Source: Leptolyngbya sp. SIO1E4
GTDB taxonomy: Bacteria > Cyanobacteriota > Cyanobacteriia > Phormidesmidales > Phormidesmidaceae
Assembly: GCA_010672825.2 (NCBI GenBank)
Contig: JAAHFU020000001.1
Location: 1,116,001 to 1,180,000 of the forward strand
Reading direction: 5' to 3'
DNA length: 64,000 nucleotides
The notes below the pieces were generated by a model. That model did not search any database. It saw only the letters and a list, made by a program, of their open reading frames with translations, and had not been told where the DNA came from. Shown here piece by piece: positions 54,275-63,047 of the stretch. The position numbers and the translations under genes are program-made. Position 1 is the stretch's first letter. The number at the start of each line of letters is the position of its first letter.

Positions 54275-55414
54275 CTAGAACACCTCCGCTGGATCAGCCG
54301 TTGCAGCCCTGCGCACAGAAATCAGCCCTGAGAGGCCACACATAATCACCGTCAATATAAACACTGATACGATTCGAGCCGGGCTCATAAACATCGGGAG
54401 CTGGGTGGCTCTGAAGGTCAACTGATAAAGCCCCAAGGCAACCACAAAACCAGGCACATAGCCCATCACCGCTAGAATAATCGCTTCTTGCAAAACCACG
54501 GTGAACAGATACAGACTTTTGTAGCCCATCGCCTTGAGGGTGGCATATTCTTTCAGGTGATCGCGGATGTCAGTGTAAAGAATTTGGTAAACAATGACGG
54601 TGCCCACAATAAAGGACACCGCGACCCCCAGGCTAAACATGAAGCCGATGGCCGTATTTTCTAGCCAAAACTGTAGGTCATTTTGCATGATTTCATCTTT
54701 AGTGAGCACCCGCACATCGGCGGGCAGCAGTTGTTGCATGGTGGCCGCAACCAGTTCTGGATTCACCCCAGGCGCAAGCTTGATCAGCCCAAGATTGATC
54801 AGGTTGAAAGGACGCGGATCAAAAAATCGGACGAAGTTTTGATCGCTCATGATCAGGGTGCCATCCGCCGCAAACCCGCCCCCCAGGGTGTATTGCCCTC
54901 CAATAGTGACCTTGCGTCGATCGGCTTCGGTTTCGAGGCCAGTGGTTTGAGGGCCAAATTCCGCCCGTGAGAGGCGATCAATAAACACTGTATTCGGGCG
55001 CTCTAGAGTTTCGATCGCCGCTGGATCCTGGAATTCTGGCATCAGGAAAACCGGATCTTGCGGGTTCATGGCAAAGACAAACATGGCTCGACTGATGCGA
55101 GTTTCCGGGTTCCGCCAGAGTAAATATTCCAGATATAGAGGCATCACCTGCTCAACCCCTTCAACCCCAGCAACCTGATACAGGCGCTCACGGGGAAAGG
55201 CCTTGGTAGAGCTAATTTCCAGGGATTGGGGAGAACTCAGAAAAATATCGGCATTGATTTGGTCATAGAAGGTGATGGTGCTCTGGAGCAGCGCCCCCTG
55301 AAACCCCAGATTCATGAAAATCAACAGCACCGCAAACGCCACCCCTGAGATCGCCACAATCAGCCGTGTTCGTTCGTGCAGCAGGTTGAGTAAGGCCAGC
55401 GGGGTGCGTTTCAT
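54275..55414 (-). CDS. devC: DevC-type ABC exporter permease, first copy
   Basis: The 379-residue permease has the same layout as the downstream copy: helix 1 (IVAISGVAFAVLLIFMNLGF), a periplasmic domain, then IGFMFSLGVAVSFIVGTVIV, EYATLKAMGYKSLYLFTVV and a final helix pair. Its ATG directly follows the devB TAG stop. In most dev clusters only one devC is present. Confidence 0.9.
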   Translation of the reverse strand: MKRTPLALLNLLHERTRLIVAISGVAFAVLLIFMNLGFQGALLQSTITFYDQINADIFLSSPQSLEISSTKAFPRERLYQVAGVEGVEQVMPLYLEYLLWRNPETRISRAMFVFAMNPQDPVFLMPEFQDPAAIETLERPNTVFIDRLSRAEFGPQTTGLETEADRRKVTIGGQYTLGGGFAADGTLIMSDQNFVRFFDPRPFNLINLGLIKLAPGVNPELVAATMQQLLPADVRVLTKDEIMQNDLQFWLENTAIGFMFSLGVAVSFIVGTVIVYQILYTDIRDHLKEYATLKAMGYKSLYLFTVVLQEAIILAVMGYVPGFVVALGLYQLTFRATQLPMFMSPARIVSVFILTVIMCGLSGLISVRRAATADPAEVF

Positions 55415-56590
55415 CTAAGACTCCACATCAATCGCCACATCCACCTGCAGATTGGTGAGCCCTCCAATTACCTCACTTTGATCAACCCGCACCCGCACTT
55501 CTACCACCCGGGCGTCGGCATTCGCAGCAGGGTCATCGTCGAGCACGTCATTTTTGAAGATTTGTAATCCCACTTCATCAACGGTACCCGTCAGCGTCTG
55601 CTCAAATGCACCATTACGGCTGGTGATGGTTGCCTGTTGCCCCGGCTTAATCAGGGTGACATCCGTTTCATAAACTTCAGCAACCACATACATTTGGTCA
55701 GTATTGCCTAACGCGAGAATGGGGTTGCTGGTGGTGACTGCTTCACCGGGTTCTGCATGGAGCTTTAAAATTTGCCCAGCGCTTGGGGCTCGAATCACGG
55801 TCTGGGCCAGACGCGCTTCTGCCAGCGCTAGATTTTGAGCCGCCGAATCCACGGTCACCTGGGCTTGAGACAGGGTCAGATTAGCCGTTTCCACCTCTAT
55901 CTGGGCGGTTGCATTGGCCATGTCGCTGCGGCGAGCCGCTTCTAGCTCTTGCTTGCGGGCCTGAGCGCTAAGGATGTCTTCTTGCAGCTGATGAACGGTT
56001 GCCTGCTGGCGATCTAACGCTTGTCTAGCAATACCACCATCTGCGTAGAGCTGTTGAAACCTGGACAGGTCTGCCTCCTCCACCATAAGCTCTGCCTGGA
56101 GACTCTCAATGGTGTTCTGCTGAGCTTGAATAGCCGCTAGCTGGGGCTGATCAATCTGGTCAACCCGTGTTTTAGCCTCTTGAATACTGGCTTCGCCATA
56201 CACGATTTCTGCGTTGAGCAAGCTTTGGGCCTCTGCCAGTTGACTGGCCGCATAGTCACGTTCGGCCAGCCGCACCTCATAAATATCTAGATACGCCAGA
56301 ATTTGGTTCGCTTCGACCGCATCCCGTTCTTTGACCACCACTCGACTGAGGCGGCCATTTTCAGAGGGCACCACATCCACCACTCGTCCCGCTGGTTCCA
56401 CCCGTCCTAAGGCTGCCACCTGCACCCGTTGAGGCGGCGCCACCACCGTTTCTTCCGTCACCGCTGCCTGCCGAGACTGAAGTCGCGATCGCACCGTGAT
56501 AAAAGACACCCCACCCACCACAATCAATGCGGCAATCAAGAGCCAGAGAGGTCTTCCTGGAACCGATGTCTGGGGACGATTCATCGTCAT
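55415..56590 (-). CDS. devB: DevB-type membrane fusion protein (HlyD family)
   Basis: The 391-residue periplasmic adaptor has one N-terminal membrane helix (LWLLIAALIVVGGVSFIT, about residues 14-31), a lipoyl/barrel-sandwich half (VAALGRVEPAGRVVDV), a long coiled coil (~110-260, many Ala, Gln, Leu and Glu) and a second lipoyl half (VIRAPSAGQILKLHAEPGEAV). It links the DevC permeases to TolC. First gene of the devBCCA operon; a promoter candidate lies just upstream. Confidence 0.92.
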   Translation of the reverse strand: MTMNRPQTSVPGRPLWLLIAALIVVGGVSFITVRSRLQSRQAAVTEETVVAPPQRVQVAALGRVEPAGRVVDVVPSENGRLSRVVVKERDAVEANQILAYLDIYEVRLAERDYAASQLAEAQSLLNAEIVYGEASIQEAKTRVDQIDQPQLAAIQAQQNTIESLQAELMVEEADLSRFQQLYADGGIARQALDRQQATVHQLQEDILSAQARKQELEAARRSDMANATAQIEVETANLTLSQAQVTVDSAAQNLALAEARLAQTVIRAPSAGQILKLHAEPGEAVTTSNPILALGNTDQMYVVAEVYETDVTLIKPGQQATITSRNGAFEQTLTGTVDEVGLQIFKNDVLDDDPAANADARVVEVRVRVDQSEVIGGLTNLQVDVAIDVES

Positions 56591-56623
56591 AGGGCTTGAC
56601 TCTCAAAAAATTTAGATAATTAT

Positions 56624-56653
56624 TTATTAGGATAGTGAGTATTTTATCTGCAA
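56624..56653 (-). promoter_or_regulatory. candidate sigma70-type promoter of devBCCA
   Basis: On the minus strand TTGCAG (56648-56653), an 18-base spacer and TAATAA (56624-56629) lie 34 bp upstream of the devB start. Reasonable spacing and sequence; not tested. Confidence 0.4.
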
Positions 56654-56731
56654 GAAACACTCAACCGTGTAGTTTTTTATGCCTGTTTTATATGCCGTAA
56701 AGCGTCTTAGCTGCAGGCAAAACACCTGGGT

Positions 56732-56839
56732 TATGGCTTTTTTCAGTTGAGTTTCAGTTGAGTCCAGTCCATTTGGATCACTGCAGGGGCAAGGGTTTAG
56801 GGTTTGGGATGTGCTTTACTTGAATGCACATCGCCATAG
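56732..56839 (+). repeat. dispersed repeat family A, copy A4
   Basis: Starts TATGGCTTTTTTCAGTTGAG, contains a duplicated TTTCAGTTGAGT block and AAGGGTTTAGGGTTTGGG, and ends ATGCACATCGCCATAG. About 108 bp because of the internal duplication. Its ends (TATGGC/GCCATA) pair as in other copies but with one changed base. Confidence 0.75.
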
Positions 56840-57001
56840 ACCCACTGCAGTCATTAGCCCTGCATTCAAGTGAGAAACGTGACCGGTTCGTTATCGCAAC
56901 CGGCTATCGTAATCATTTTGATGTTGAGATCACTTGATGTTGAGACCACGGCTGATCGGGACGGATTGGCAGAGTTTTTGCGTCCGGCAACGGCTGCCTG
57001 G

Positions 57002-57946
57002 CTAGGGCACCAAGGCCATCAGCGTGACTTCCCAAACCAGACGGGGCTGCACAAACCGACGTAAGTGAGAACGGGCACTTTCTAGCGCTGTGACCAGGGC
57101 AGGCGATCGCAGGTGTTGCCAGTAATACTGTTGCAGATAGTCCACCAGCCACAGCTGGGCTTCCGTGTCGAGTTCTTTGCTGACTCGACGGGCCAAGTCT
57201 AACGCCTGACGCAAGCTCTGAGGGGGTTGCTGGAGAGCCCCGATCAGCTCTTCCGGCAAGGTTTGGAGTTGTTGCCAGGCTGCGATCGCTTGCCCAGGGC
57301 TGCCCTGGGCCATAGCGAGGATATCTGGCTGCTGCAGAACTTCGGGATACCCAGCTGCCGTTAACACAGCCGCCATCCTCTCCTGGGAGAGTCTGCGGAA
57401 GGGAATTTGCTGACAGCGCGACACCAGCGTGGGTAACAGGGCAGCGCTGTCAGGGGCCAGTAAAATCAGCGAGGCTTGGCCTGGTTCTTCCAGCGTCTTG
57501 AGGAGGCCATTGGCAGCAGCTTCTGCCATCGTTTCAGCGCCTTCAATGATCACCACGGCACGGGGCGATTCTAGCGGCGGGCGAGCCAGAAAGTGGGTAA
57601 TCTCTCGCACCTGAACTAGACGAATTTGAGGGGGGCTCTTGCGCCGCACCCCGAGTTCCTCCGCAGCTGCCAGCGTAATGGGTTTGCCCTGGTGTAAATA
57701 GGTGGGTTCCACCCACAGCAAGTCAGGGTGGTTACGGGTTTCAATGCGCCGTCTTAAAACCGTGATATCAGCCGTTAGCGCCCCCAGTAAAGGCTCAGCA
57801 AACCGCAGGGCCGCCAATCGCCGCCCGACCCCTGCTGGCCCTGCAAAAAGGTAGGCCGGAGCTATCCGTTGCTGAGCGATCGCCTGACACAACAGATCAA
57901 CCGCCGTATCTTGCCCTAATAAGCCTGTAAATGTGTCCCGTACCAT
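57002..57946 (-). CDS. holB: DNA polymerase III delta' subunit
   Basis: The 314-residue clamp-loader subunit begins MVRDTFTGLLGQDTAVDLL and has the AAA+ layout with an imperfect P-loop GPAGVGRRLAAL (Lys replaced by Arg) and ANGLLKTLEEPG, TLVSRCQQIPF. Delta' subunits are expected not to hydrolyse ATP. It helps load the beta clamp. Its start overlaps the end of tmk by 31 bp, a frequent bacterial gene pair. Confidence 0.9.
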   Translation of the reverse strand: MVRDTFTGLLGQDTAVDLLCQAIAQQRIAPAYLFAGPAGVGRRLAALRFAEPLLGALTADITVLRRRIETRNHPDLLWVEPTYLHQGKPITLAAAEELGVRRKSPPQIRLVQVREITHFLARPPLESPRAVVIIEGAETMAEAAANGLLKTLEEPGQASLILLAPDSAALLPTLVSRCQQIPFRRLSQERMAAVLTAAGYPEVLQQPDILAMAQGSPGQAIAAWQQLQTLPEELIGALQQPPQSLRQALDLARRVSKELDTEAQLWLVDYLQQYYWQHLRSPALVTALESARSHLRRFVQPRLVWEVTLMALVP

Positions 57947-58608
57947 GCTTGTAAACGCTGTTCCACCACGGTTTGGATTTGCTGTGCGACTGTCATTTCC
58001 CTAGGGGTTGCATCAATCGGCACAATCCGTTCAGGATACTGAACGGCTAACGCTTCAAACCCCTGCTGCACCTGTTGATGAAACTGCAGATTCGCTTGCT
58101 CCATACGATCAAGCTGCCCACGAGATTGGCTGCGGGCCAACCCCGCTTCAGCATTGAGCTGCAGCCAGAGTGTCAGGTGGCAGGAGATGCCTTGGGTCGC
58201 AATCTGATTCAGCTGCTCAATCAGGGACAAGCTGAGCCCCCGCCCATAGCCTTGATAAGCCACCGTAGAATCGATGAAGCGATCGCAGACCACCCAACTC
58301 CCCGCTTGCAGCGCCGGTCGGATCACCTCTTCTACGTGTTGCGCTCGATCAGCCGCATAGAGCAGCAGCTCGGCTTGCGATTGCAACGGTACAGCAGACT
58401 GGCTCTCTAGCAACAGGGATCTCAACGCCGTTCCTAAGGAGGTGCCGCCGGGTTCTCGGGTCACAATCAGAGCCGGGATAATTCCCTGCGATTGGAGGTG
58501 TTGAAAGCCAGCGTGGGTCTGTAACCAGCGCTTTAAGTGAAGTATCTGAGTACTTTTTCCACTACCTTCCACCCCTTCAAAGACAATCAGCTTACCTTCC
58601 ATACCCAT
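57916..58608 (-). CDS. tmk: thymidylate kinase
   Basis: The 230-residue P-loop kinase phosphorylates dTMP to dTDP. Signatures: GVEGSGKST (Walker A), the DRFIDSTVAYQGYGRG region with DR(Y/F/H) catalytic motif (VVCDRF), LTLWLQLNAEAGLARSQSRG (LID region) and TREPGGTSLG. ATGs at 58608 and 58602 are both possible; a much longer reading frame upstream has no family similarity. Confidence 0.95.
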   Translation of the reverse strand: MGMEGKLIVFEGVEGSGKSTQILHLKRWLQTHAGFQHLQSQGIIPALIVTREPGGTSLGTALRSLLLESQSAVPLQSQAELLLYAADRAQHVEEVIRPALQAGSWVVCDRFIDSTVAYQGYGRGLSLSLIEQLNQIATQGISCHLTLWLQLNAEAGLARSQSRGQLDRMEQANLQFHQQVQQGFEALAVQYPERIVPIDATPREMTVAQQIQTVVEQRLQAWYGTHLQAY

Positions 58609-59229
58609 AGCACCATCAGGCGACAGGGCGATTAGGCATCGGCACACCCAGAAAGCCCAAAACGCCCACCAGTATTGCACAAAAGTGCAAAATTTTAGAG
58701 GCAGCCCCACGTCTACAAAAGCAGGTGCTAGCCTCAAGACAACAGCAGGAATGGCCACTATCTCGCGTCCATCTGATGATGATTGCCTGCTTAAAAAAAT
58801 TCCAACCAACACCATTGATATCCCCTGATAATACGGTGCTAGCAGAGGTTTCTCATGTTGCCCTAGGGCTCCCTCAATCTCACTGTCAGAGGCCAACCCC
58901 ACCCTTGAAAGGCCTTGACAAGCCAAAGCGTTAAACGTATTAAAGAGGTAACCATAAGGGAAGATGCTTAATCTAAATTAGTCTTCAAAATGGGCCCACA
59001 ATTTAGTAGGCTGAGAGACTTTGCTATCCTGGGGAAAACGTAGTAAGCACTGCAGACTCATAATTTAGAGTAGCGATATTCTTGCAAAGTAAGCATTTAG
59101 CAGAGATTACGTCAGTCCAAGCGTTTCCAAAAGTATTCAGATCAAGCCTCTCTGCTTCATCTAGAACAATCAGGCTAGGTTGTTGAGTTCCTTGTACTTC
59201 TGTTCGTTGTTCCTTTCCCCTGTACGCCT
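58609..59229. other. intergenic region between tmk and the next gene
   Basis: About 620 bp divergent spacer. The minus-strand frame extending upstream of tmk to 58926 gives a hydrophobic but unfamiliar translation and is taken as non-coding. No repeat copy or clear operator seen. Confidence 0.4.
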
Positions 59230-59550
59230 ATGGCACGTTATACCACGCTATTTCGAGCAATGAGTTCCCCGGCTCAGCTCCGGCAAACTCTAGCAGATAC
59301 CTTGGCATCCTGTGATTTAAATCTCATCTACGAGAATGAGGATTATCTGGTTGCCAAGGAAAAGCCGGGTGGGGTCAAGCCTGCTCAACTAGCGACGGTG
59401 GAGGTTTTGATTAACCCACCAACCGTTTCTGAACCTTCTGCCAAGGTCAATATTGTTGTCAAAAACGAAGAGCTACCCCTCAATCGGGATAACCACTGCC
59501 ATCGAATTTTTGAACTAGTCCATCAGGCACTCTCAGGCACCTCTCTCTAG
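59230..59550 (+). CDS. conserved-type hypothetical protein
   Basis: The 106-residue product is soluble, with a central segment VEVLINPPTVSEPSAKVNIV and VVKNEELPLNRDNHC that looks like a conserved beta-rich core, and a helical C-terminus. No signal or membrane segment. The ATG at 59260 (MSSPAQLRQTL) is an alternative start. I do not recognise it with certainty; it resembles a cyanobacteria-only family. Confidence 0.6.
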   Translation: MARYTTLFRAMSSPAQLRQTLADTLASCDLNLIYENEDYLVAKEKPGGVKPAQLATVEVLINPPTVSEPSAKVNIVVKNEELPLNRDNHCHRIFELVHQALSGTSL

Positions 59551-59755
59551 GTACCCATAGACGCTTCATACGGGGGAGCGCATCCACCACCCACAAGCTG
59601 TATTGGTGTCAGCGGATGATTCTGGGCAAAGCGATGGAGAGGCGCAAATTGTGCGATCGCGGTGTTCCCTTCCCACTCATACAGTTCAAGGCGCTAGGAG
59701 AGCTTGGTTAGCCTTCTCAGCCCACTCACTCCTTGATACTACGGGAGAAATCACT

Positions 59756-60202
59756 CTACTGACTCGCCGTATCACCCGTTTCATCTTCTAGCTCGTCAAC
59801 CATGTTCGGGCTGATAAGGGTGATATCAAACTCGTCAGGCGGCAGTGTTGACGTTGCATCACGTCGAAGTTGGTAATAGATTGCCCGAGCTTGAGGGCCA
59901 AAGACAATCTCATCCTCATTTTTGAGGTCATGGGCCTGTAGCTTGCGCCCATTAATTAGCATGCCGTTGGCACTCGGCTTACCTTTCAGGTTGCCATCTA
60001 CGATGCGGTAGTAATAGCTATTGTCATCCTTTGGCAACTGCACAAGGGTGGCATGATGACGAGAGACGAACTGTGACGCGAGCCGGATATCGCATTTAGG
60101 ATCTCGACCGATGGAATAGAGCGAGCTATCCAGAATAATCTCACGTCGCCCTTTACTATCCTCAACAATCAAGATGCTGCTGAGCTGAGATTCTGCAGAC
60201 AT
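59756..60202 (-). CDS. FHA-domain protein
   Basis: The 148-residue protein is nearly all FHA domain: YSIGRDPKCDIRLASQFVSRHHA (residues ~30-55, with the phosphopeptide-binding Arg, Ser and His) and LKGKPSANGMLINGRKL. The C-terminal 30 residues are acidic and Thr-rich. It reads phosphothreonine signals; its partner is unknown. It is the same subtype as the FHA in the protein at 4361-6133. ATG at 60202; a TTG two codons upstream is possible. Confidence 0.9.
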   Translation of the reverse strand: MSAESQLSSILIVEDSKGRREIILDSSLYSIGRDPKCDIRLASQFVSRHHATLVQLPKDDNSYYYRIVDGNLKGKPSANGMLINGRKLQAHDLKNEDEIVFGPQARAIYYQLRRDATSTLPPDEFDITLISPNMVDELEDETGDTASQ

Positions 60203-60444
60203 GCTCAACGCCTCTTCCCATGACCTATAACAACGTTGCCCCGATGAAGCCTAACCAGTCTAGCAATCAAGTGCTGTAACTTTACCATTACATTTTCTTC
60301 CCCGCCTGCTTTCCAGCAAAAATTATGCCTTGGTCCGAGCGAAAATTCCTGTCGCGCCAACATCGTGGACAGCGTGCTCTCGTCTCGAATTATCTGTTCT
60401 GCTTTCGCAGAATAGCCCATAGGGCGCTACTAAACTTTACACGG

Positions 60445-60999
60445 CTAGATTTCCCAATTTTGCATATCAGAATCTCTAAGGCGTCGCATTAACCAATCAA
60501 AACGAATACCTCCTAACTCCATACTGTCTGCCATATCGGGGGAAAAACAGTTTTCTCCAAGGGCAGTGGGTTGCCAAAATTCTGCGTCTAAATGACGAAC
60601 CGTTCCCCTCAGGCGGATAGAGAGCAAAATGGCTAGGGCTTGATACCAGCGACAGGCAAAGCTTATCTCTTGGGTTAGCTTTTGATTCAGAATTTCTCGA
60701 TCAATTTCCAAAACGACAGAAGGTTCGGCAGCGATTACCGTAGCTGACGCGGGGAGGTGGTCGACGAAAGACATTTCACCGACCACCTCCCCGCTCGATA
60801 AATGGGCAATTTCTGTATCTCGAGATCGAGTTACAGAGACGACAAATCGGCCCCGCAGGATAAGGTAGATAGCAGTGTTGGGCTCGCCTTCTCGGATCAG
60901 CATCTCATTGCTAGCGAGTTCGCGTCGCTGCCCCGCGCTCACCAACCAATCCACATCTTCGTCTTCTAAAATGCCCAAAATGAATAAGATGCGTTCCAT
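60445..60999 (-). CDS. cyclic-nucleotide-binding-domain protein without HTH
   Basis: The 184-residue protein has one CNB domain (residues ~8-115: LIREGEPNTAIYLILRGRF and EVVGEMSFVDHLPASATV). The phosphate-binding Arg of the usual PRxAT motif is replaced by Ala84, so cAMP/cGMP binding is doubtful. The C-terminal helices carry no helix-turn-helix. The ATG at 60999 has GAGGA nine bases upstream; an upstream start is less likely. Confidence 0.82.
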   Translation of the reverse strand: MERILFILGILEDEDVDWLVSAGQRRELASNEMLIREGEPNTAIYLILRGRFVVSVTRSRDTEIAHLSSGEVVGEMSFVDHLPASATVIAAEPSVVLEIDREILNQKLTQEISFACRWYQALAILLSIRLRGTVRHLDAEFWQPTALGENCFSPDMADSMELGGIRFDWLMRRLRDSDMQNWEI

Positions 61000-61116
61000 C
61001 CTGTCACTTCCTCGATAAGTGCTTGTGCGGGTTCCTTGCTGTTGTGATTCACCGGCCTGTGCGGGTGCATGCAAGGCAACTCATTTCGTGTTTCTGTTGC
61101 AACGTTAAATTACAGA

Positions 61117-61917
61117 ATGTCTGTACTTTTTCCTGAAAAAGATGCTGTTAAGGTTCGGGCCTACTTCTTGGGGCAACAGATAGATTTGCAACCCTTTACC
61201 CAAACTGAGCCCCTTGCCCTTAATCCCCTGATAGTCAATAGCCATGAAGGCGGCTGTATTGTCTTGTTCGACTATGGAGCTGCCGTATTACTAGGGCTCT
61301 CTGCAGCCGAAGAAGCTAAATTTCTGGAAAATATCCAGGGATTGATTGTAGATCCCTTTGCTTCTCCTGAGACAGAGGAAGTATTGATTCGAATCGCGCC
61401 AGTCAATGAGGGGAAGGTTGAAGATGGCATTATCCTTCTCTCACACTTTGACATCCCCGCCTTACAGCTAGTCGCTGATGTCCTCGCGAAGAGTGTCGTC
61501 CTGGCTGAGTATGAGTTAGCGTCTGCCCAAGTCTTTGATCAGATTGAGCCCTTTGCGGCCAGTTTGCAGCAACGCAACTTCAACCGCCAACGGGCTACCG
61601 ATCTGCTTGGGCAGATTGGTAATTCGCTGATGATTCAACACAAAATTGTGGGCCGAGTTGAGATTGTCGATAAACCAGAACTGTTGTGGGAATATCCCGA
61701 ATTAGATCGAGTTTATGCACGCTTAGAAGATGAATATGAAATTAGAGAACGCCATCTCGCCTTAGAACGTAAGCTAGATTTAGTGTCTCGGACAGCTGAG
61801 ACCGCATTGGAAATTCAGCAACAAAATACTGGACTACGGCTTGAATGGTATGTGGTCATTCTGATTGTGATTGAAGTTCTGTTATCGCTATATGACCTGA
61901 TAACAACGCATAGATAA
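61117..61917 (+). CDS. Rmd1/DUF155 family membrane protein
   Basis: The 266-residue protein has the DUF155 core VRAYFLGQQIDLQPF, GCIVLFDYGAAVLLG and FDIPALQLVADVLAKSVVLAEYE, a long coiled helix, and one C-terminal membrane helix (WYVVILIVIEVLLSLYDLI) typical of yeast Rmd1/Rmd8 and bacterial homologues. Function is unknown in bacteria; eukaryotic relatives are mitochondrial. An ATG at 61069 would add 16 residues. Same strand as cnoX, 19 bp upstream of it. Confidence 0.85.
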   Translation: MSVLFPEKDAVKVRAYFLGQQIDLQPFTQTEPLALNPLIVNSHEGGCIVLFDYGAAVLLGLSAAEEAKFLENIQGLIVDPFASPETEEVLIRIAPVNEGKVEDGIILLSHFDIPALQLVADVLAKSVVLAEYELASAQVFDQIEPFAASLQQRNFNRQRATDLLGQIGNSLMIQHKIVGRVEIVDKPELLWEYPELDRVYARLEDEYEIRERHLALERKLDLVSRTAETALEIQQQNTGLRLEWYVVILIVIEVLLSLYDLITTHR

Positions 61918-61936
61918 GCTCAGGGAGAAAATTTTT

Positions 61937-62758
61937 ATGGGGTCAGTGATTGAGGTCGCTAGCCAAACCTTTGAAGAAGAGGTGCTAGAACAGTCCTTTG
62001 AGACACCTGTAGTAATTGACTTTTTTGCCCAGTGGTGTGGCCCTTGTCAGCTGCTCAAACCGGTGTTGGAACAGCTGGCTCAAGAGTATGATTTTGTGCT
62101 GGCAAAAGTGGACATTGACCAAAACCCAGAACTTGCTCGCATCTATCAGGTGGAAGGGGTGCCTGATGTGAAAGTGGCCATACAGGGGCAGGTGCACAAC
62201 GGGTTTGTGGGCATGTTGGCGGAGCCGCAGCTGCGGGAGTTTTTAGCTCAGCTGAACCTCACCTCTGCCTTTGACAAGCAGATGGCTGCGATCGCCTCAG
62301 CACAGGCTGCAGGTCACCTAGAACAGGTCAAGCAGGGCTATGAGGCGCTGTTAAGCCAATATCCTGACCGACCGCAGGTGACTTTAGCAGCCGCTCAATT
62401 TAGCCTCAGTCAGGGGAACCTGGCAGCCACAGCAGCACTCTTAGACAAAATTGACCCGTATCAGCGCCCCTACGGAGATCAGGCGCAGGCTCTGCGATCG
62501 CTGATGGCCTTTCATCAGGTTGCCGCAGAGATGATGCCCACAACCAACGCCGATCAGCAGTATCTGGCTGGAGCCAAGGCCGCAATTGTAGAAGACTATG
62601 AAACGGCTCTAGAGAGCTTTTTGAACCTGGTGAAGTGCGATCGCCGCTACCGAGATGATGCCGGTCGTAAAGCGCTGCTCACCCTGTTTGCAGTTCTGGG
62701 AGACGACCACCCCCTCACCCAGACCTACCGTAAGCGGTTGATGCAAACCCTTTTCTAA
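61937..62758 (+). CDS. cnoX: CnoX (YbbN)-type thioredoxin-TPR chaperedoxin
   Basis: The 273-residue protein has an N-terminal thioredoxin domain (residues ~1-108, active site WCGPC) and a C-terminal TPR region (~115-270, with repeats around GHLEQVKQGYEALLSQYPD and LAGAKAAIVEDYETALESFL). CnoX proteins protect clients from oxidation and pass them to DnaK or GroEL. Co-directional with Rmd1 at 19-bp spacing. Confidence 0.9.
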   Translation: MGSVIEVASQTFEEEVLEQSFETPVVIDFFAQWCGPCQLLKPVLEQLAQEYDFVLAKVDIDQNPELARIYQVEGVPDVKVAIQGQVHNGFVGMLAEPQLREFLAQLNLTSAFDKQMAAIASAQAAGHLEQVKQGYEALLSQYPDRPQVTLAAAQFSLSQGNLAATAALLDKIDPYQRPYGDQAQALRSLMAFHQVAAEMMPTTNADQQYLAGAKAAIVEDYETALESFLNLVKCDRRYRDDAGRKALLTLFAVLGDDHPLTQTYRKRLMQTLF

Positions 62759-62845
62759 AGAGCCTGCATCCATTTCTCCAGGCATCAGGTACTTCAGGAA
62801 TCAGAATCTATCGGAGACGCTTACTCTGACGGCACGGGGCCTATC

Positions 62846-63047
62846 ACACCTGAAATGCTAGTGATAGCCTTGTTCAGTTGAGTCCAGTACATCTGGATCA
62901 AGACAGGGTCTAGGGTTTGGGGTCTAGAGTGTGCTTGATTAGCCTGCATACCGCTATAGGACAATCAAATTTCCTGGGATCCTCATGCAGCAAGGTTTTG
63001 ATTGCTACCTTCTGCCTTCTTCTTCTTTCTGCCTTTTGCTATATCCC
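62846..63047 (-). repeat. dispersed repeat family B, copy B1, split by an A element
   Basis: On the minus strand: TATAGCAAAAGGCAGAAAG, then ACCTTGCTGCATGAGG, CCAGGAAATTTGATTG, then the whole of repeat A1 in inverted orientation, then ACTAGCATTTCAGGTG. Copies B2 and B3 have the same blocks contiguous. Confidence 0.8.
62863..62959 (+). repeat. dispersed repeat family A, copy A1, inside repeat B1
   Basis: Starts ATAGCCTTGTTCAGTTGAG, contains GGGTCTAGGGTTTGGGG, ends GCATACCGCTATAG; about 97 bp. The flanks are the two halves of a family-B repeat, so A1 inserted into B1. It is also downstream of the CnoX stop in the same orientation. Confidence 0.88.

Larger units (their letters stand above)
56591..57001. 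other. intergenic region before devB
   Basis: About 410 bp containing the devB promoter candidate and repeat copy A4. No gene found, and no exact NtcA site (GTA-N8-TAC) was seen, although dev operons of heterocyst formers carry one. Confidence 0.5.

Noticed and set aside
56591-56731. NtcA site before devB
   Set aside because: No GTA-N8-TAC was found, so regulation by nitrogen cannot be claimed.
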